A program made the translations under genes and the position numbers. A model generated the notes under the pieces. The model saw only the letters and a program-made list of their open reading frames with translations, made no database searches and was not told the DNA's origin. A stretch of 64,000 nucleotides of DNA from Ichthyophthirius multifiliis (Eukaryota; Ciliophora; Oligohymenophorea; Hymenostomatida). The DNA is taken from contig NW_004086713.1 in assembly GCF_000220395.1 (NCBI RefSeq), positions 1 through 64,000 on the forward strand, written 5' to 3'. Shown here one piece after another: positions 1-13,700 of this stretch (its first letter is position 1; each line of letters opens with the position of its first letter).

Positions 1-3000
1 ATATATCTATAAACATATTTTATTTTTATATATATATATCATTTATGGAAAAGTAACTAAACTATTGTTTTTTTTTATCTGATTTGCTTTTGCTTAATTT
101 TTCTACTAATTAAGCTTTTTCATCATCATTAAAATTTAAAATATTGAATATTATTTATAAATAATTTTCTGCTTCAACAAATTTACTATTTTTGTGTGCA
201 AAACATCCTAAAAATCCTCCAAAAATAAATTTAAAGTGTTATTTTTCTGTTTAATTTCCGTCTATTTTTTTTCTAATTATAAAATGTAATCATTTTTTTA
301 ATTTTTTCTTTCTTCCTTTCCTGTTTCAAGTTATTTAAATATAGATTCTTCATTAAAACTATCTAGATTATTATTATTTGCATGTTCAATTTCTTCTTTA
401 AACTTGAGTTTTTCTTCATATTTTTTTATTATTTGTTCTACTTTTTTTCCAAATTTTCTTCTTATTTGAGACATTCAAATTTATTTAGTATTTATAAACA
501 AAAATCAATAGAATTTTATTTTTAGTTTAAATTTTCTTCCAATTAATTAATTTTCTTTGATAATTTGGCATTATTTTGTTCTAATTCTTTCGTTTTTTTC
601 GTATTTTTATTTAAGTCTTCTAATAAATGTTATAATTAGTCGTTTTAACCTTCAATTATTTTATTTTTTTCCATTATTTCAGCCATTTTTTACATTAGTT
701 ATTCTTCTAATTAGTCTATTTTTTCATTTAAATTATTTTCATTCTCATTTTAATTATCTTCTTCGAACTCATCAAAATTTATATTTAAGTCTTTATTTTA
801 ATTTTATTTAATGTCTTAATTTTATCTTATGGTTAAAATTTCACTATTGTTTATATTTTAATTTAATGTTTAACTTTATCTTTGAGTATTTTAATAATTA
901 TTTTTACTAAAACTTAAATTTTAATTATTAAAATCAGTTTAATTTCCATGACTTTTTTTCGAGATTCTAATAATTTGATTTTTTTCAGATTTTTCTTTTT
1001 CTAATTCTTCTTAAAGATATTGTATATTTTCATTATTTTGCTTATTTATATTTTCTTAAATTTCTATTTTAGATTCTAATTTTTCAATTAGAGGTTTTAT
1101 TTATTTCATATTTTCTTCTTTTTCGATTTCTGCTTTTTTTTTAAGTCCTTCTATTTACATTAATTCTACTTATAATTCTTTTATTGTATTTATATTTTTT
1201 TATGCTTATTTATATGAAATTTCATGTTTTTATAAGATTTCTTCTTTTTCTATTTTTATTTATTAAACTTCTTATTATAATTTTATATTTTCGTCTTGTA
1301 TTTTTATCATTTATTCTTATTATTTACCGAATTATTCAGTTAAATAATCCAATTCTGACTATTCATTTTTGTAGACTTCTAACATTTTTTCCAGATTAAT
1401 TATTTATTATTCGGCTTATTAAAATTTTTAGATGCTATTTTCAAGTTCTTATTAAAGACTTTTTTGCTATTCCTTTAAGTTTACATATTATTATTTTGAA
1501 TCTTCATATTGTTCTTTTAAGTTTTCGTATTACTCCTTTATTTTTGTATTTTCTTATTCTTTTTGTTATATTTATTAATTTTTATATTCTATTTGTTATT
1601 ATTTTTCTTCAATTTCTTTTAGATTTTGATTGGATAATTCTTATTTTGAATTTATTTTTTGTTAATATTATTTATTATTTTATATTTATTTTTGTAGATT
1701 TTCATTAATATTTTTGAGTTTTTATTAATTTTCAATATCTTATTTTTAAAAAAGATCTTAGTATTATTTTTCTTATTAGTTTAATTTTTATTAAAGGCTA
1801 TCATTTTCTTATTTAAGAATTTAAAATTAAGCTAATAAATCTTCAAACTTTTAATTATTTTCTTATTAGTTTAATTTTTATTAAAGGCTATTATTTTCTT
1901 ATTTATGAATTTGAAGTTAAGCTAATAAATCTTCAAACTTTTAATTATTTTCTTATTAGTTTAATTTTAATTAAAGATTATTATTATCTTATTTAAGGAT
2001 TTAAAATTAAGCTAATAAATCTTCAAAATTTTAATTATTTTCTTATTAGTTTAATTTTAATTAAAGGCTATCATTTTCTTATTTAAGAATTTAAAATTAA
2101 GCTAATAAATCTTCAAACTTTTAATTACTTTCAATATTTTAATCTATTTAATTATTTTTTTCATTTATTTTATTTTTTTCATTTGCTTTATTTTTTTGAT
2201 TATATTATTATTTTAAGTTTAATTAATTTTTTTAAATTTCTTTTTCTAAATTTTCTAATTTTTAATTTAATTTTTATTTTTCTATATTAATTTTAATAAT
2301 TTATTCTTAATAAAACATTTCTTTTTCAAGAAAATTTTCATTATTATTTTTATTATTTACTACAAAAAATTCTCCATATTATTTTTAGTTTTTCTTTAAA
2401 TCGTTTCCTTTTAATAAATTTTATTATTTTTCATTTAAAAAATCAATCATATTTTAAATTTCTTAATTTTTTATTCCTTCTCCTAAAATAGTTTTCATTA
2501 ATTTATTTTTTTTTACACTAAACTCGAAATATTTAAAAACCCAATCATTACAAATTTAAATTTAATTTAAAAAATCTCTCAAATCCTCATATGGATATTA
2601 AATAAAAAAATGTTCTAATTAATTTATTTTCTTTTCTTTTTCTTCTATTATTTAATTTAATTACTTTATTATATTCTTTTTTTCTTTAAATTTTAACTAA
2701 TATTTTTTTAAGTCTTCAGTCTTTTTTATTTGCGATTCGATATCTTTCATTTTTCGATGCCTTTCTTCAATGTCAATACTTTTTTATTCTTTTCGGAAAC
2801 ATAATATATTTTATTTCAATGCTTTTAAATCCTGTTCCCACACTTTTACATTAAAATCTTTCTCTAATTAATTTCCAGTTATAATTATTCGAAGTTTTGT
2901 ACTCGAAAATATTAAATTATGTATTAATTTTACCAGATTTTCAAATTTAATTGGCTGTTTATTATCATTTGTAGGAGATTAAAACTTATTTTCGAAAAAA

Positions 3001-3119
3001 AAATCATTTTTAGGAGTAACTAAATTTGATCTACACATAAAACTTTAATGACTTGATGATTAGAAACTACTTTTAATATCAAATCCTTAATATAATTTCG
3101 CTCTAGGAGTTTTAAACAT
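1..3119 (-). CDS. Long coiled-coil protein with GRIP-like C-terminus (golgin-like), 3' end at or beyond window edge
   Basis: Read with TAA/TAG as Gln, an open frame starts at the ATG complementary to 3117-3119 (MFKTPRAKLYQGF) and runs about 1000 residues leftward. After a roughly 100-residue non-repetitive head it is almost entirely heptad-like coiled coil rich in E, K, N, Q and L. Four perfect-length 90-bp units (1771-2130) encode a 30-residue repeat with core FEDLLAQ and QENNSLQQKLNQQ. Near the 3' end (about 60-245) one frame gives KFIFGGFLGCFAHKNSKF followed by NYLQIIFNILNFNDDEKAQL, which resembles a GRIP domain (Golgi targeting via Arl1). The frame changes twice in the last 500 bases: a possible 62-nt GT..TAG intron at 438-499, and an A8 run near 262. 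A TGA at 39-41 would serve as stop only if one more base were inserted; otherwise the gene leaves the window. A golgin is my inference; another long coiled-coil protein is possible. Confidence 0.7.
1771..2130 (-). repeat. Four tandem 90-bp coding units
   Basis: Units start at 1771, 1861, 1951 and 2041 on the + strand, each opening with tcttattagtttaatttt and differing at only a few positions. Read on the minus strand they encode a 30-residue coiled-coil repeat inside the golgin-like gene. The length is a multiple of three and the frame is kept, so copy number can vary without breaking the protein. Confidence 0.95.
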
Positions 3120-3497
3120 TTTTTTTTCTTTTAATAAAAATAATAAAATGTAAAATAGGGGATATTATAAATTTTATTTTTATAATTATTTATTATAATT
3201 AATATATAAATTATATAAATTTATTATTAATTTTAACGATTTATAATTCAGAATTAATTAATTTTTTTATGCTTATATTTTTTTTTTTATATAAATATTT
3301 AAAAAAAAATATTTTTAATAAAAAATAAGAAATTTTATGATAAATAAATAAATGTATATTAATTATTGTCTATTTAATTAATATATTTTATAAAAAAAAA
3401 TACTATTCAAAATATTATACATTATATATATATATTTTATTTAATATAAAAAATTTATCCAAATCTTTATATATTCTTTTTTTCAATAAAAATAAAA
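3120..3497. other. Divergent intergenic region
   Basis: AT-only-like spacer between two divergent start codons (3119 minus, 3498 plus). It must hold both promoters, but I see no recognisable motif and no RNA gene. Confidence 0.6.
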
Positions 3498-4936
3498 ATG
3501 AACAAAGAAACATCTTTAGAAGATTACACATTACCTTAATGGTCGTCTAATTCAAAGCATAAATATTTGTAAAAAAAAAAGACTATAAATAATTTATAAA
3601 AATAACTATAAATTAATTTATATAAAAAAAAAAGCTTAGAAGTAATAAAAAATAGGAATTGAAATTGAAAAAATCGAAATTTCATATAAATAATTTATAC
3701 TAATAGGGAAATAAAAAGAATTATGTGATATAATATTAGATCACCCATCCATATCAAGAAAACATGCAATAATTCAACATAAAAATAATGGCGATATATT
3801 TATGTATGATATGAAAAGTACGCATAAGACTTATGTAAATAATAAAGCTTTACCATCTTAAATTTACCATAAATTAAATGTTTTTGATTAAATAAGGTTT
3901 GGATAATCTTCCAGAATTTATATTTTGAGATGTTTAGAAGTAGAAAAAGAAGAGATTGAGAAAAATATAGAAAATAATTCAGAAAATATATAAAAACCAT
4001 AATAAAAGAAAGGATGGTAATTTAAAGAAATATATATAAAATTAAGGGAAAACGATCCTTATTATAAATAAGAAATGAAATAAAGTAAGCAATTTAAAGG
4101 GAAAGATAATAAATAAGAAGAATTTAGTGGAGTTACATGGGGTATTGATGATGAATAAGAAGTTTATTAATATCAAGACGAAAGTTAAATTGCTTTAATT
4201 CCAGAATTATTAAAAAGATTGCCGGATTTAAATGAAAAATAAATAGAAAAAATCGAAAAATATGAAGAGAAATTGTCCAAATATAGAAATGTAGAATAGG
4301 AAATGTAAGAATTAATAAAAAAAGAACAACGAGAATATGGATTAGATGAAAAATTGAGATTAAAAAAGGAAAATTTATAAGCGAAATTAATAGAAACATA
4401 ATAAAATTTAGACATGGCAGAAAATAATGTCCGTTTATCGATTTTTGAAGAAAACGTAGAAGAATTAGAAGAATAAAGTAAATATATATATTATTTATAA
4501 ATAAATATTTATTTTTTTAAAATTAGAAAAAAAAAAAAATTTGAATAAATTTGAAAATTAAGAAGAATTTGATGAAAAAGATGAATATTTTGACAGAACA
4601 TTAGATTAAAAAAAAGAAGTAAAAAAAAATCCGTAATAAAGGAAAAAAGAAATTATGTAAAAATTAGAAAAAACTACAGAAAATTATTGGGGATTAAAAT
4701 AAAAAATGGAAAGATTAATAGAAGAAAAAAATTAATTAAATATTTAAGTTCTTGATTTAATTTAAGGAAATAATTAAAATAATGAAAGTGATGATGATTT
4801 AGATATTTATATGAGATAAACAGAAAATAATCTAAAAAATGAAAGCAGATAAAATTTTTTTAATAAAATAAAAAATTTAACTGAAGAAATTGAATTGTAT
4901 GAATATAAAAAATAAATATATATATAAATTATTAAA

Positions 4937-4990
<54 letters not shown>

Positions 4991-5490
4991 TTATTTTTCA
5001 AAGAATATCAGAATTGTTAAGTTACATAAAACCTGAAGAAAACAAAGATATTTAGATAAATTTATTAAATAAAAATTAAGAAAATTAAAAGAATGATAAT
5101 CAATCCATTTTATAATAAAGTTTTAATAAATAAGACAAAATCGGATAAGCTTTATAATAATTATAAGATATAAAAATAAAAAGATTTTAAGATAATGATA
5201 TATAAGACGAAGAAGAAATTCTTAAAATTACAAAAGAAGAGCTTAAAAGATAATAAAAAATTTAATAATAATATGAATATATTAATTTTGAAAGGTAATA
5301 TTAATAAACAAAAGATAATATATAAGAAAATTAAGAAGAAAATATTAAATAATACTCAGCTTGTTAAAAACCATAAAATAGAAATATAAAAAATAAAAAT
5401 GAATAAATTATTGATTTAACATTTATGGATGAAATGAATGAATATTATCATGATGTGAATAAAAAATTGTAAGAAAAATATGGATATTGA
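3498..5490 (+). CDS. SLC4A1AP: Kanadaptin (SLC4A1AP) homologue, FHA-domain protein
   Basis: The start MNKETSLEDYTLPQWSS is followed after an intron (about 3569-3634) by a full FHA domain: HPSISRKHAIIQHKNNGD, YDMKSTHKTYVNN and a final IRFGQSSRIYILRCLE (3740-3940). FHA domains bind phosphothreonine; the S-R-x-H and STHxT-VN core residues are present. Downstream come the kanadaptin hallmarks: VTWGIDDEQE (about 4130), EEFDEKDEYFDRTL (about 4565), DDDLDIYM (about 4795), and a C-terminus ending NKKLQEKYGY, as in plant and animal kanadaptins. Introns lie near 4480-4535 and 4916-5003, the second with a long TA run. Kanadaptin is a nuclear/cytoplasmic protein often linked to RNA processing; the role in ciliates is not known to me. 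A one-base frame slip near the A-run at about 3648 is needed to join the FHA start. Confidence 0.9.
4939..4987. repeat. (TA)n tract inside a kanadaptin intron
   Basis: About 48 bases of uninterrupted alternating TA within the last intron of the kanadaptin gene, just before the acceptor ttttcaaag. Confidence 0.9.
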
Positions 5491-5661
5491 TTTAAAATTA
5501 TTTATATATATATTTATAATATATAAATATATATATATTATAATATATAAATTTTTTAATATATGATTATATAAATATAAATTAAATTTATTTATATTTT
5601 TAAACATAATGATATTTTTAAATACAATTTTTTTATTTTTTAATAAAATATACTAATCATT

Positions 5662-6099
5662 TCATCTTTATGTAAAAATTTCTTATATTTTTTAAGAAAA
5701 TAATGGAATTTATATTATTGTTCCTATTTAATAGAAAGGATTTCTTTGTACAAATTCAACATATCCTTTTTAATAAATATCAGACAATATATCTGTATAT
5801 TCAACATCATTACTTGATGATAAAAGTATTAATTTTATTCCTCCAGGTGTATCATATAAAGACAATTTATAATAATTACTTTTAAGATATTTAACGTTTG
5901 AACTAGCAAAAGGTGAAAACTTTTAATTTAAAACTTTTAATCCTGCTACAAGTCCATTTAAATTTTAAATTCTAACTTCTTTTTATAATTCTTCTAATTT
6001 ATCAAGTTCAGATTCTTTGTTTTAAACTATATCAAAATGATATAATAATTAACGTCTTTCATTTAAAATTATAAATTCGTATATATCTTTAAAAGACAT
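5662..6099 (-). CDS. TRAPPC1: TRAPPC1 / Bet5, TRAPP complex subunit
   Basis: Single-exon gene of 145 codons plus TGA, starting MSFKDIYEFIILNERRQLLY. It matches the Bet5/TRAPPC1 longin-like fold over its whole length: an N-terminal strand reading IYEFIILNERRQ, a loop of charged residues, then GLVAGLKVLNQKFSPF, NYYKLSLYDTPGGIKLILL, DILSDIYQKGYVEFVQRNPF and a C-terminal IPLFSQKIQEIF helix. The length (145 aa) equals that of human and yeast homologues. TRAPP complexes are guanine nucleotide exchange factors for Ypt1/Rab1 acting at ER-to-Golgi and intra-Golgi steps; TRAPPC1 is a core subunit. It is convergent with kanadaptin and divergent from the EF-hand gene, so it is transcribed alone. Confidence 0.93.
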
Positions 6100-6721
6100 T
6101 TTTTTTAAACAAAAAAATAAATAAAAATATTTTTATGTATATTATTTAAAAATAACATATAATATAATATAAAATAATGTTCATAAATATATAATAAATA
6201 ATATATATTTTTAAATATATATATATAAATATATTAAATATTTTTATATATTATATATATTTATAAATTTATTTTTTTATATTTTTTTTTAATTTAATAC
6301 ATTTATTTATTTATTTTTATTTTCGAATTTATCATGAATATAATTATTCTAAAGTTCATATTAAATTTAATAATATTATTTTTATTTAATAAATATAATT
6401 TTTTTTTTTTTCTTTGAATCTTTTTTTATGTAAATCATTTTTTTTTATTTTTACTTTTATTTATATATACATAAATTATTTTTATTTTTATTTTTATACA
6501 AATAATTTGAAATTTGAAATTTCTATTTTTTTTTTTATTTAATATATAAATTTATATCTTTATCGAAATGATTTTTATAGTTTAAATATTAAAATTTATA
6601 GTTTATCTTTTTTTTTAAATTTTTAATTATATTTTTTATTTATTATAATTTTATTAATATTTAATATTATAAAGAATATTTACAAAATTTTAAAAATAAA
6701 AATTTAAAAAATTTAAAAAAA
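6100..6721. other. Divergent intergenic region, AT-rich
   Basis: About 620 bases of poly-A/T and TA-rich sequence between TRAPPC1 and the EF-hand gene, both of which start here on opposite strands. No ORF, RNA gene or repeat of note. Confidence 0.6.
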
Positions 6722-9712
6722 ATGTTTAATAATTGTAATAAATAATCATCATCAAACAAAATAAGTTAAAACAATTAATAAAATTCAAGTTAATGTAAAA
6801 GTAGTAGTTCAAAATCAAATATTTCAAAAAATGAATAAACTGAAATATTAGATTTACTTTAAAAATGCACTTGTATAAAATTTTTTAATTTAAAGTTTTG
6901 TATATAAAATATACTTATATATTTAAATAAAGAAATCATGAAAGATGATAGAATGATTTTAAGAAATATAATTAAAGAAGGATATTCAGCTGAACTAGAA
7001 GATTTATTATTAAAAAATAAAAAAAAATAAGGTTAATAAATATTTACACTATTCAATAACGAAAAATTTTATAAAATTTTAAAAAAAAATTAATTTTTTT
7101 ATAAAATAAATTTAAAGATTTATCAAATCTTCAATTAGAATTGAGAAAATTTTTAAACAAATTAAAAGGAAAATCATATAATTAAAGTCCTTTGTAGTAA
7201 TCATTTAAAACGAATCAATCACATTAATCTTATGGAATAAACACATTATAAAATGTTAAAGATTAAAAAAAAAATTAACAATAATCAGATGAAAACTTAT
7301 ACAATGTATTTTTATTTTTATTTGAAAAAAAAAAAAAAAAATATTCAAAAATTATATAAAAAAATAATATTAAAAATAATTTTATAAAATAAAAATATAA
7401 TTTTTTTTTTTTTTTTATTAAATCAAGGAAAATTAATAAAATTAAAATAAATTTGGAAATCATTATCTTTAAGCATAATATTTTAATAAAGAAGGTGAAA
7501 ACTTTACATAATATTTAAAATAATAATAAACTTTACCAGATTAAACTGAATCAATATATTTTGAAAAAGATTATAACTATTTACAAGAATACGATGATTT
7601 TATTCCTTAAACATACTAAAATATATAATCGAATAATATTATATCTGAAAATATAAATGAATAAAAATATACCCAAAAAAATTAATCTTTTGAAAAAATA
7701 ATAAGCTAAAAAAACCTTTCATCAAGCTAAATATAAAATCAAGAAGAACAAGAAGAACAAAAAGAACAAGAAGAACAAGAAGAGCAAGAATAAGAAGATA
7801 AAGATGAATAAGTTAATATTGAATAATAATAAATGATTCCACTTTTTTTAAATAAATAATCTTCTATAAATGATGATTTGCATACTCCTATGAATCATCC
7901 AGTTCGTATTTTGTCGGAAGTATAAAGAGCTCCTTTAAGGTCTCGTCTAGAAAATGAATAAAATTATGAATTTTTATTGAATTTAAACAAAAAAATTTCA
8001 TTAGAGGAGCCTTATACACCAATTAATCATCCTATAAAGCTAGTTTCTTAAATATAAAAGACTCCACAAAAAAATAAAATTGAGGAAATTCAAGAAATAG
8101 AAGAAGAAGAACATCAAGAATTAAAAATAAATGGAAAATAATAATAATTAGATAGCCTAACTGAATGTATTTAAACAAATTTTGAAAGTTAAATGGAAAA
8201 AGCTTATTAAGAATGTTAATATAATCAAAGTAATTTAAAATAAAAATAAGAATAAGAATAAAATTTAAATGAACAAGAATAAATAAATGAATAAGAATAA
8301 AACTAAGATTAATAAAAATTCTGTTCAAATGTAGAATTATCAATTAATATACCTTTTAATAATATGGAAAATTAAAAAGAAAATATATGTTATAATAGCT
8401 TAGTAAGCAATCATTTTAAATAAAAATAAAATAATAATTTCAATACTCCTAATTAAAAAATTGAGGCTTTAACTAATAACAATAATATTATTAACTAAGA
8501 ATTATAAATACTTAAATCTCCATAATACAGGAAAAAATATTTAAATGGAATTGCTAATAAATCAGTTAATAAAGTATTTTTTATATATATATATATAAAT
8601 AATTTACATTTTATAAATAGGATATTTTAATTGCAGCTATTTCACCATCTAGAAATATAGAAAAAATAAGCCCTACATAAGATTATATAAAGAAGAAATA
8701 TTAAGATCTTTTTACTTCCCCTTAATTATTGAAATAATGTAATATTTAATTCGACAAAGAAAACATTGGAGTATCTTATTCACCAAAAAGTTAATAAAAA
8801 ATACTCTTAAAAACAGACTTTTAATATAATACTGAAACTTCATAATCAAATATTATTTATAGTTAAAATATATAAAAATAAAACATATTTTAATAAACAA
8901 ATTTTTCGTAATAATATAATTTACCTTCTAATAGTTATATTGACAATAATAATATTTCAAATGCTAAAAATAATTATATTTATGATTATGCACTTATTAA
9001 TTAATCTATTAAATAACCATTTGATTTTAAGTCTTTATGTAATAATCATAGTGATAGATAATACTTTGTAGAACTCTTTAGTTTATATAATTCTACTGCC
9101 GAAAGAATGTTTGATATAATTTTTAATAATTAAATTTAGGTTAATTTCGCTTAATTTTAAATTAATATTCGTTAAAACTTGCCTTATATTTAAATTCAAG
9201 ATGTTGAAAGATTTTTCGAATTTTTAGATATAGTAAGATTTCTTTTTTTTAATAAATAAATTAAAAAAATAAAATTACTATATTAAATTAATTTTTAGAA
9301 TAATAAAAATGTTTTAGAAATAAATATTGTTGGTAATATTTTAATGGATTTATGCAATTTTAAATCTTAAGGGGAATTAATTCATGCATTTAATTATTTA
9401 GATTTAGATTAAAAAAGATTTCTTACTAGACTTGAAATAGAAGTACTTTTACATCCTTTAATGTGTAAAAAAAACATCATGACACAGCTTTAAACTTTTC
9501 TAAACAGTAAATTTATATATTTATTTTATAATTATATATTGTATTTTTTTACATAGATTGTTTAAAGATGCTGATATTTAAAAAAAGGGTATTTAACATA
9601 TTGGGATTTATATAATTGGTAATTTATTTTAAATTTTTATATTTAATTTATTTTTATATTTAAAAGTAAACTTTTTGATACAGTAAAATCATTAAATCAT
9701 ATAATATTTTGA
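6722..9712 (+). CDS. EF-hand calcium-binding protein, otherwise unrecognised
   Basis: Starts MFNNCNKQSSSNKISQ. It is built from about eight exons with GT..AG introns near 6875-6937, 7033-7117, 7303-7430, 8576-8622, 9230-9298, 9509-9556 and 9631-9665. The N-terminal part has a short helical stretch (MILRNIIKEGYSAELEDLLL). A long low-complexity middle follows, with an acidic run of QEEQ/EEQEEQE (about 7740-7810) and two copies of a motif TPMNHPVRILS / TPINHPIKLVS (about 7885 and 8018). The C-terminal 200 residues carry EF-hands: FNYLDLDQKRFLTRLEIEVL (loop D-L-D-x-K-x-F-L-T-x-x-E) and a longer loop in LFKDADIQKKGYLTYWDL. Calcium binding is inferred from these loops. The domain order suggests a cytoskeletal or regulatory calcium sensor, but no specific family is recognised. 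Confidence 0.72.
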
Positions 9713-10768
9713 TTGTAAAAATCATTTGAAAGATGTGATAAATTAATATTATTTTATTTTATAATAATTCAATATTTATAAACTAATTATATATTTAAAC
9801 AATGTATTTTTTATATATTATGTAAAAGCAAAAATAATTGCAATACTTGTGTTTTATTTAAAATAGAATTATATGTTAAATATATTATAAAGTTTCATTA
9901 TAATAATTTTATCAAACTTTATTAATTGTTTATAATGATTTTTTATAATAGGTAGTTATTATTATATAATTCAAATTTTTATTTAATTTTGGTTTAGTAA
10001 ATATTTTGACATTAATCGTACATGCGTATATGATTTTTTATTAAAAATTTTTAATATTAAATTTTATGTATTATACATTATAAAATACAAATATACATTT
10101 AATAAAATTTTATTAATTTAATTCCTAATTTAGTAAAAAACTAATAAATATATATTTTTATATTGTCATATTACTTGTTTATATTATTTATCAAACTCAA
10201 TCAAAATAAAAATGTTATTATCTATAATTCTCGTCTTTTTTTTTAGATGATTGAGTTTTTTAAAAAACAAATCACAGTAAATAAAAAACAAACCACAGTA
10301 AATAAAAAACAACGATATAAAAAATAATATATTTAAAGAAACAAATAATATTATTAAATATTTAAAATAAATAAAAATAACAACTTCTCTTCTTAAAATT
10401 AATTTTCATATTTTATATATAAATTTTTAATTTGATAGATTTTATTTTTATTCTAAAAATCAAAATATTTTTTATTTTTATTTTTAATGAAATGATAAAA
10501 AAAAAAATTAGTTTTTCTTTTTTCTTTTATTTATAAAAAAAGTATACAATTTATGAAATATTTATTTTATATAATTTACATAAAAAAAACGTTAGCAGAA
10601 AAATTTTTCTTAAATATATAGATAATTTAATACTAAATAATATTTTAAATATAATACAATAAAATATTATAAAATAAATATTAAAAAAAGAATTATTTAA
10701 ATAAAAATTTATAAAAAGAAAAAAAAATATATTTATTAATAAATTTATTTAAAAATAAAATAAAAAAT
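9713..10768. other. Intergenic region with a short direct repeat
   Basis: About 1 kb of noncoding AT-rich DNA between two + strand genes. The only structure I see is a direct repeat of about 22 bp (aacaaatcacagtaaataaa and aacaaaccacagtaaataaa) at 10265-10310. No ORF or RNA gene. Confidence 0.6.
10265..10310. repeat. Short direct repeat, two units plus a partial third
   Basis: Two nearly identical 21-22 bp units containing caaatcacagtaaat and caaaccacagtaaat, then a decayed third copy (aaaaaacaacg). It lies about 450 bp upstream of the next start codon. Function unknown. Confidence 0.75.
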
Positions 10769-13700
10769 ATGTCGTTTTAAAATTCGTCTTAGCAAGCTTA
10801 TTATGTTTCAAATCCATAAGTAGTAACAAACTCATATGTAGAGCAGAACGATAATAATAATAATCAAATATTATAATCTAGTTCTGTATAATAATAATAA
10901 TAATAATAGGTAGATGGTGGTAGATATTCTTATTAATATTAAAGTAGCCATTATCCATAAATACAAAATTCTTAATTTTTTAGGTAAAAAAAAATAATAT
11001 ACTTAAATTAGAAAATTACTATATTAATTTAAATAATAATTTATTTTATTAAAAAAAAAAAGTGGTTATTAATCATTTGGATAATAACAAGGCAACAACA
11101 AAAATTAAAAATAAAATAATAAATAATTATAATTACATTTATTTTTTAGATAATTATGATTAAATAAAAAGAACAGGAACTACAAAAACTACAGTTTAAG
11201 AAAGTAATTCTGAATAATTATAATTAAATTAATTAGCTGAAGAAAATGTATATTCATATTTACAAAAGAGATACATTTTTATATGTATATTTATATATTT
11301 AAAATAAATAAAAGATTTAACATAAAAATTATGCATTATAACTGGCTTCATAAATCACTTAATCTAATTAAGTAGTATACTAATATGCTCCTAAAAATTT
11401 ATCTGTAAACAATTAAAATAAAGAAGTTGAATAAAATACTTATGCGTATAAAACATAAGAATAACCTTAAATTTTACATACTTAATAGAATAAATAATCA
11501 TAAATGACTATTTCTTCTGATTAAAAGTATTTAAACATTTATATATATTTTTTGTATTTTTAATATAAAGAGTTGGTAAATTTGAAAATGTTGGAAGTGA
11601 AAATAACTCTTTATAATTTGAATTAAAGTTATAATTTTTTTTTTTTAAATTTAAATTTAAATTTAATTTTTGTTTAAAAAATAAATAGATAAAAAAATTC
11701 TTTAATTAATAATTTGTAATAAGATATTTAATAATTATAATATATGAATGAGGAATTAAAAGATGATAATTTGAAATTGGTTGAATTAGTCTAGTATTAA
11801 AAAAAAAAAACTATATTTTTAAAATATATAAATATATATAGAATTAAAGAAGAAGAATTAAACCAGCTTTTAAATTAAGAATAATCCTCTCAAATATATA
11901 TGCAATAAATATAAACTTTAACCCGCTAATTATAGTATTTTTTTTAAAAAAAATAGAATATATATAAAAAAATATATCTATAAAAGGTAAAAAGACATAG
12001 AAACAGTCAAAAATTGTAAAAATAAATAAATAAATAAAAAAATATATTTTTTTTTTTTTTTTTATAGAAAATTCGCAATAAAATAATACCTAATAATTAG
12101 AAAGAATTGTTTATTTATCAACTGAATTAGATAGATTATAAAAGTAATTATCTTCTTACTCATAATATGAGTAGAAGGTTTACTCATATGAACAACAAAT
12201 AATTTAATTAGAATAATAACTCTAAAAATAATAAGCTTTGATATCATAATCTTCACAATATGAAATTTAAATAAGATCTTTATAATAGGAATTGAGGATA
12301 AAAGAATAAGATATATCAGATTTAAAGGGTAGAATTTCATCATATTAACTTCAAATATCCTAAATAGAAACATACAAAAGATAAATAAATGAATTTTAAA
12401 TATAAAATACATAGTTCTAAAGCTAAGGAAATAACTAAATGGCTGAATTAGAATAATAATTATAATAAACATTATCTTAATTGAAGATAAGAGACTAGAA
12501 TATATTAGATTTAAAGAATAAATGTTCCGATTTTGAACTTTAAATACAGAATATTAATAAAGTTGTAAGTGCTTAATATTTAGGATAAATTGAATAATTA
12601 TAATAATAACTGAAATAAAAGGATATGTAAAATGTCAATATATAGAATAACGGTGATAAATATTTAGTATAAATAGAATAATTGTAATAATAACTGAAAT
12701 AAAAAGATATGTAAATAATTAATATTTAGCAAAATAGCTCTTAGCAATATTTAGTTTAAATTGAATAATTAAAATAATAATTATAATAAAAAGAAGTTGA
12801 AATTACAAATGTTTAATAAAAAAGTTCTTAATAATACTTAATATAATTCGAATAATTATAATAATAACTGAAATAAAAGGAAATGTAGATTATAAGTATA
12901 TAAAATAATGTTAATATTGATAAATATTTAGTCTAAATAGAATAGTTATAATAATAATTAAAATAAAAGGACATACAAATAATGAATATTTAATAAAATA
13001 ATAACTCTTAATAAAATTCAGTTTAAATAGAATAATTAAAATAATAATTATAATTAAAAGAATCATAAATAATAAATAGTTAACAGAATTCTTCATAACA
13101 ATATTTAGTTTAAATTGAATAATTAAAATAATAATTAAAATAAAAGGAAAATTAAATCATTAGTATATAAAATAATGTAAATGTTGAAAAGTATTTAATT
13201 TAAATAGAGCAATTGTAATAATAATTAAAATAAAAGGATTTATAAATAGTAAGTATTTAATAAAATAATTCCTAATAATATCTAGTTTAAATAGAATAAT
13301 TAAAATAATAATTATAATAAAAAGAAGTTTAAATTAATAATATTTAGTAAAATAGTTCTTAATAATACTTAATATAAATCGAATAATTATAATAATAATT
13401 GAAATAAAAAGATATGTAGATTATCAGTATATAAAATAATGCTAATGTTGATAAATATTTAGTATAAATAGAATAGTTGTAATAATAATTAAAATAAAAG
13501 GAAATGCTAATAATAAATATTTAATAAAATAATAGCTCTTAATAAAATTCAGTTTAAATAGAATAATTAAAATAATAATTATAATTAAAAGAATCATAAA
13601 TAGTAAATATTTAATAAAACTCCTCTGAAAAATATTTAGTTCAAATAAATTAATTATAATAATAATTACAATAAGCTTAATATTAAATAACGACAATTCA

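Noticed and set aside
1184-1708. Plus-strand hydrophobic ORFs (F/L/I-rich)
   Set aside because: Antisense shadows of a K/E/N-rich coiled-coil gene; T-rich antisense of A-rich coding DNA always reads hydrophobic.
10265-10310. Short direct repeats as a CRISPR-like array or mobile-element end
   Set aside because: Only two and a fraction copies, no spacers, no inverted termini, and the genome is eukaryotic.
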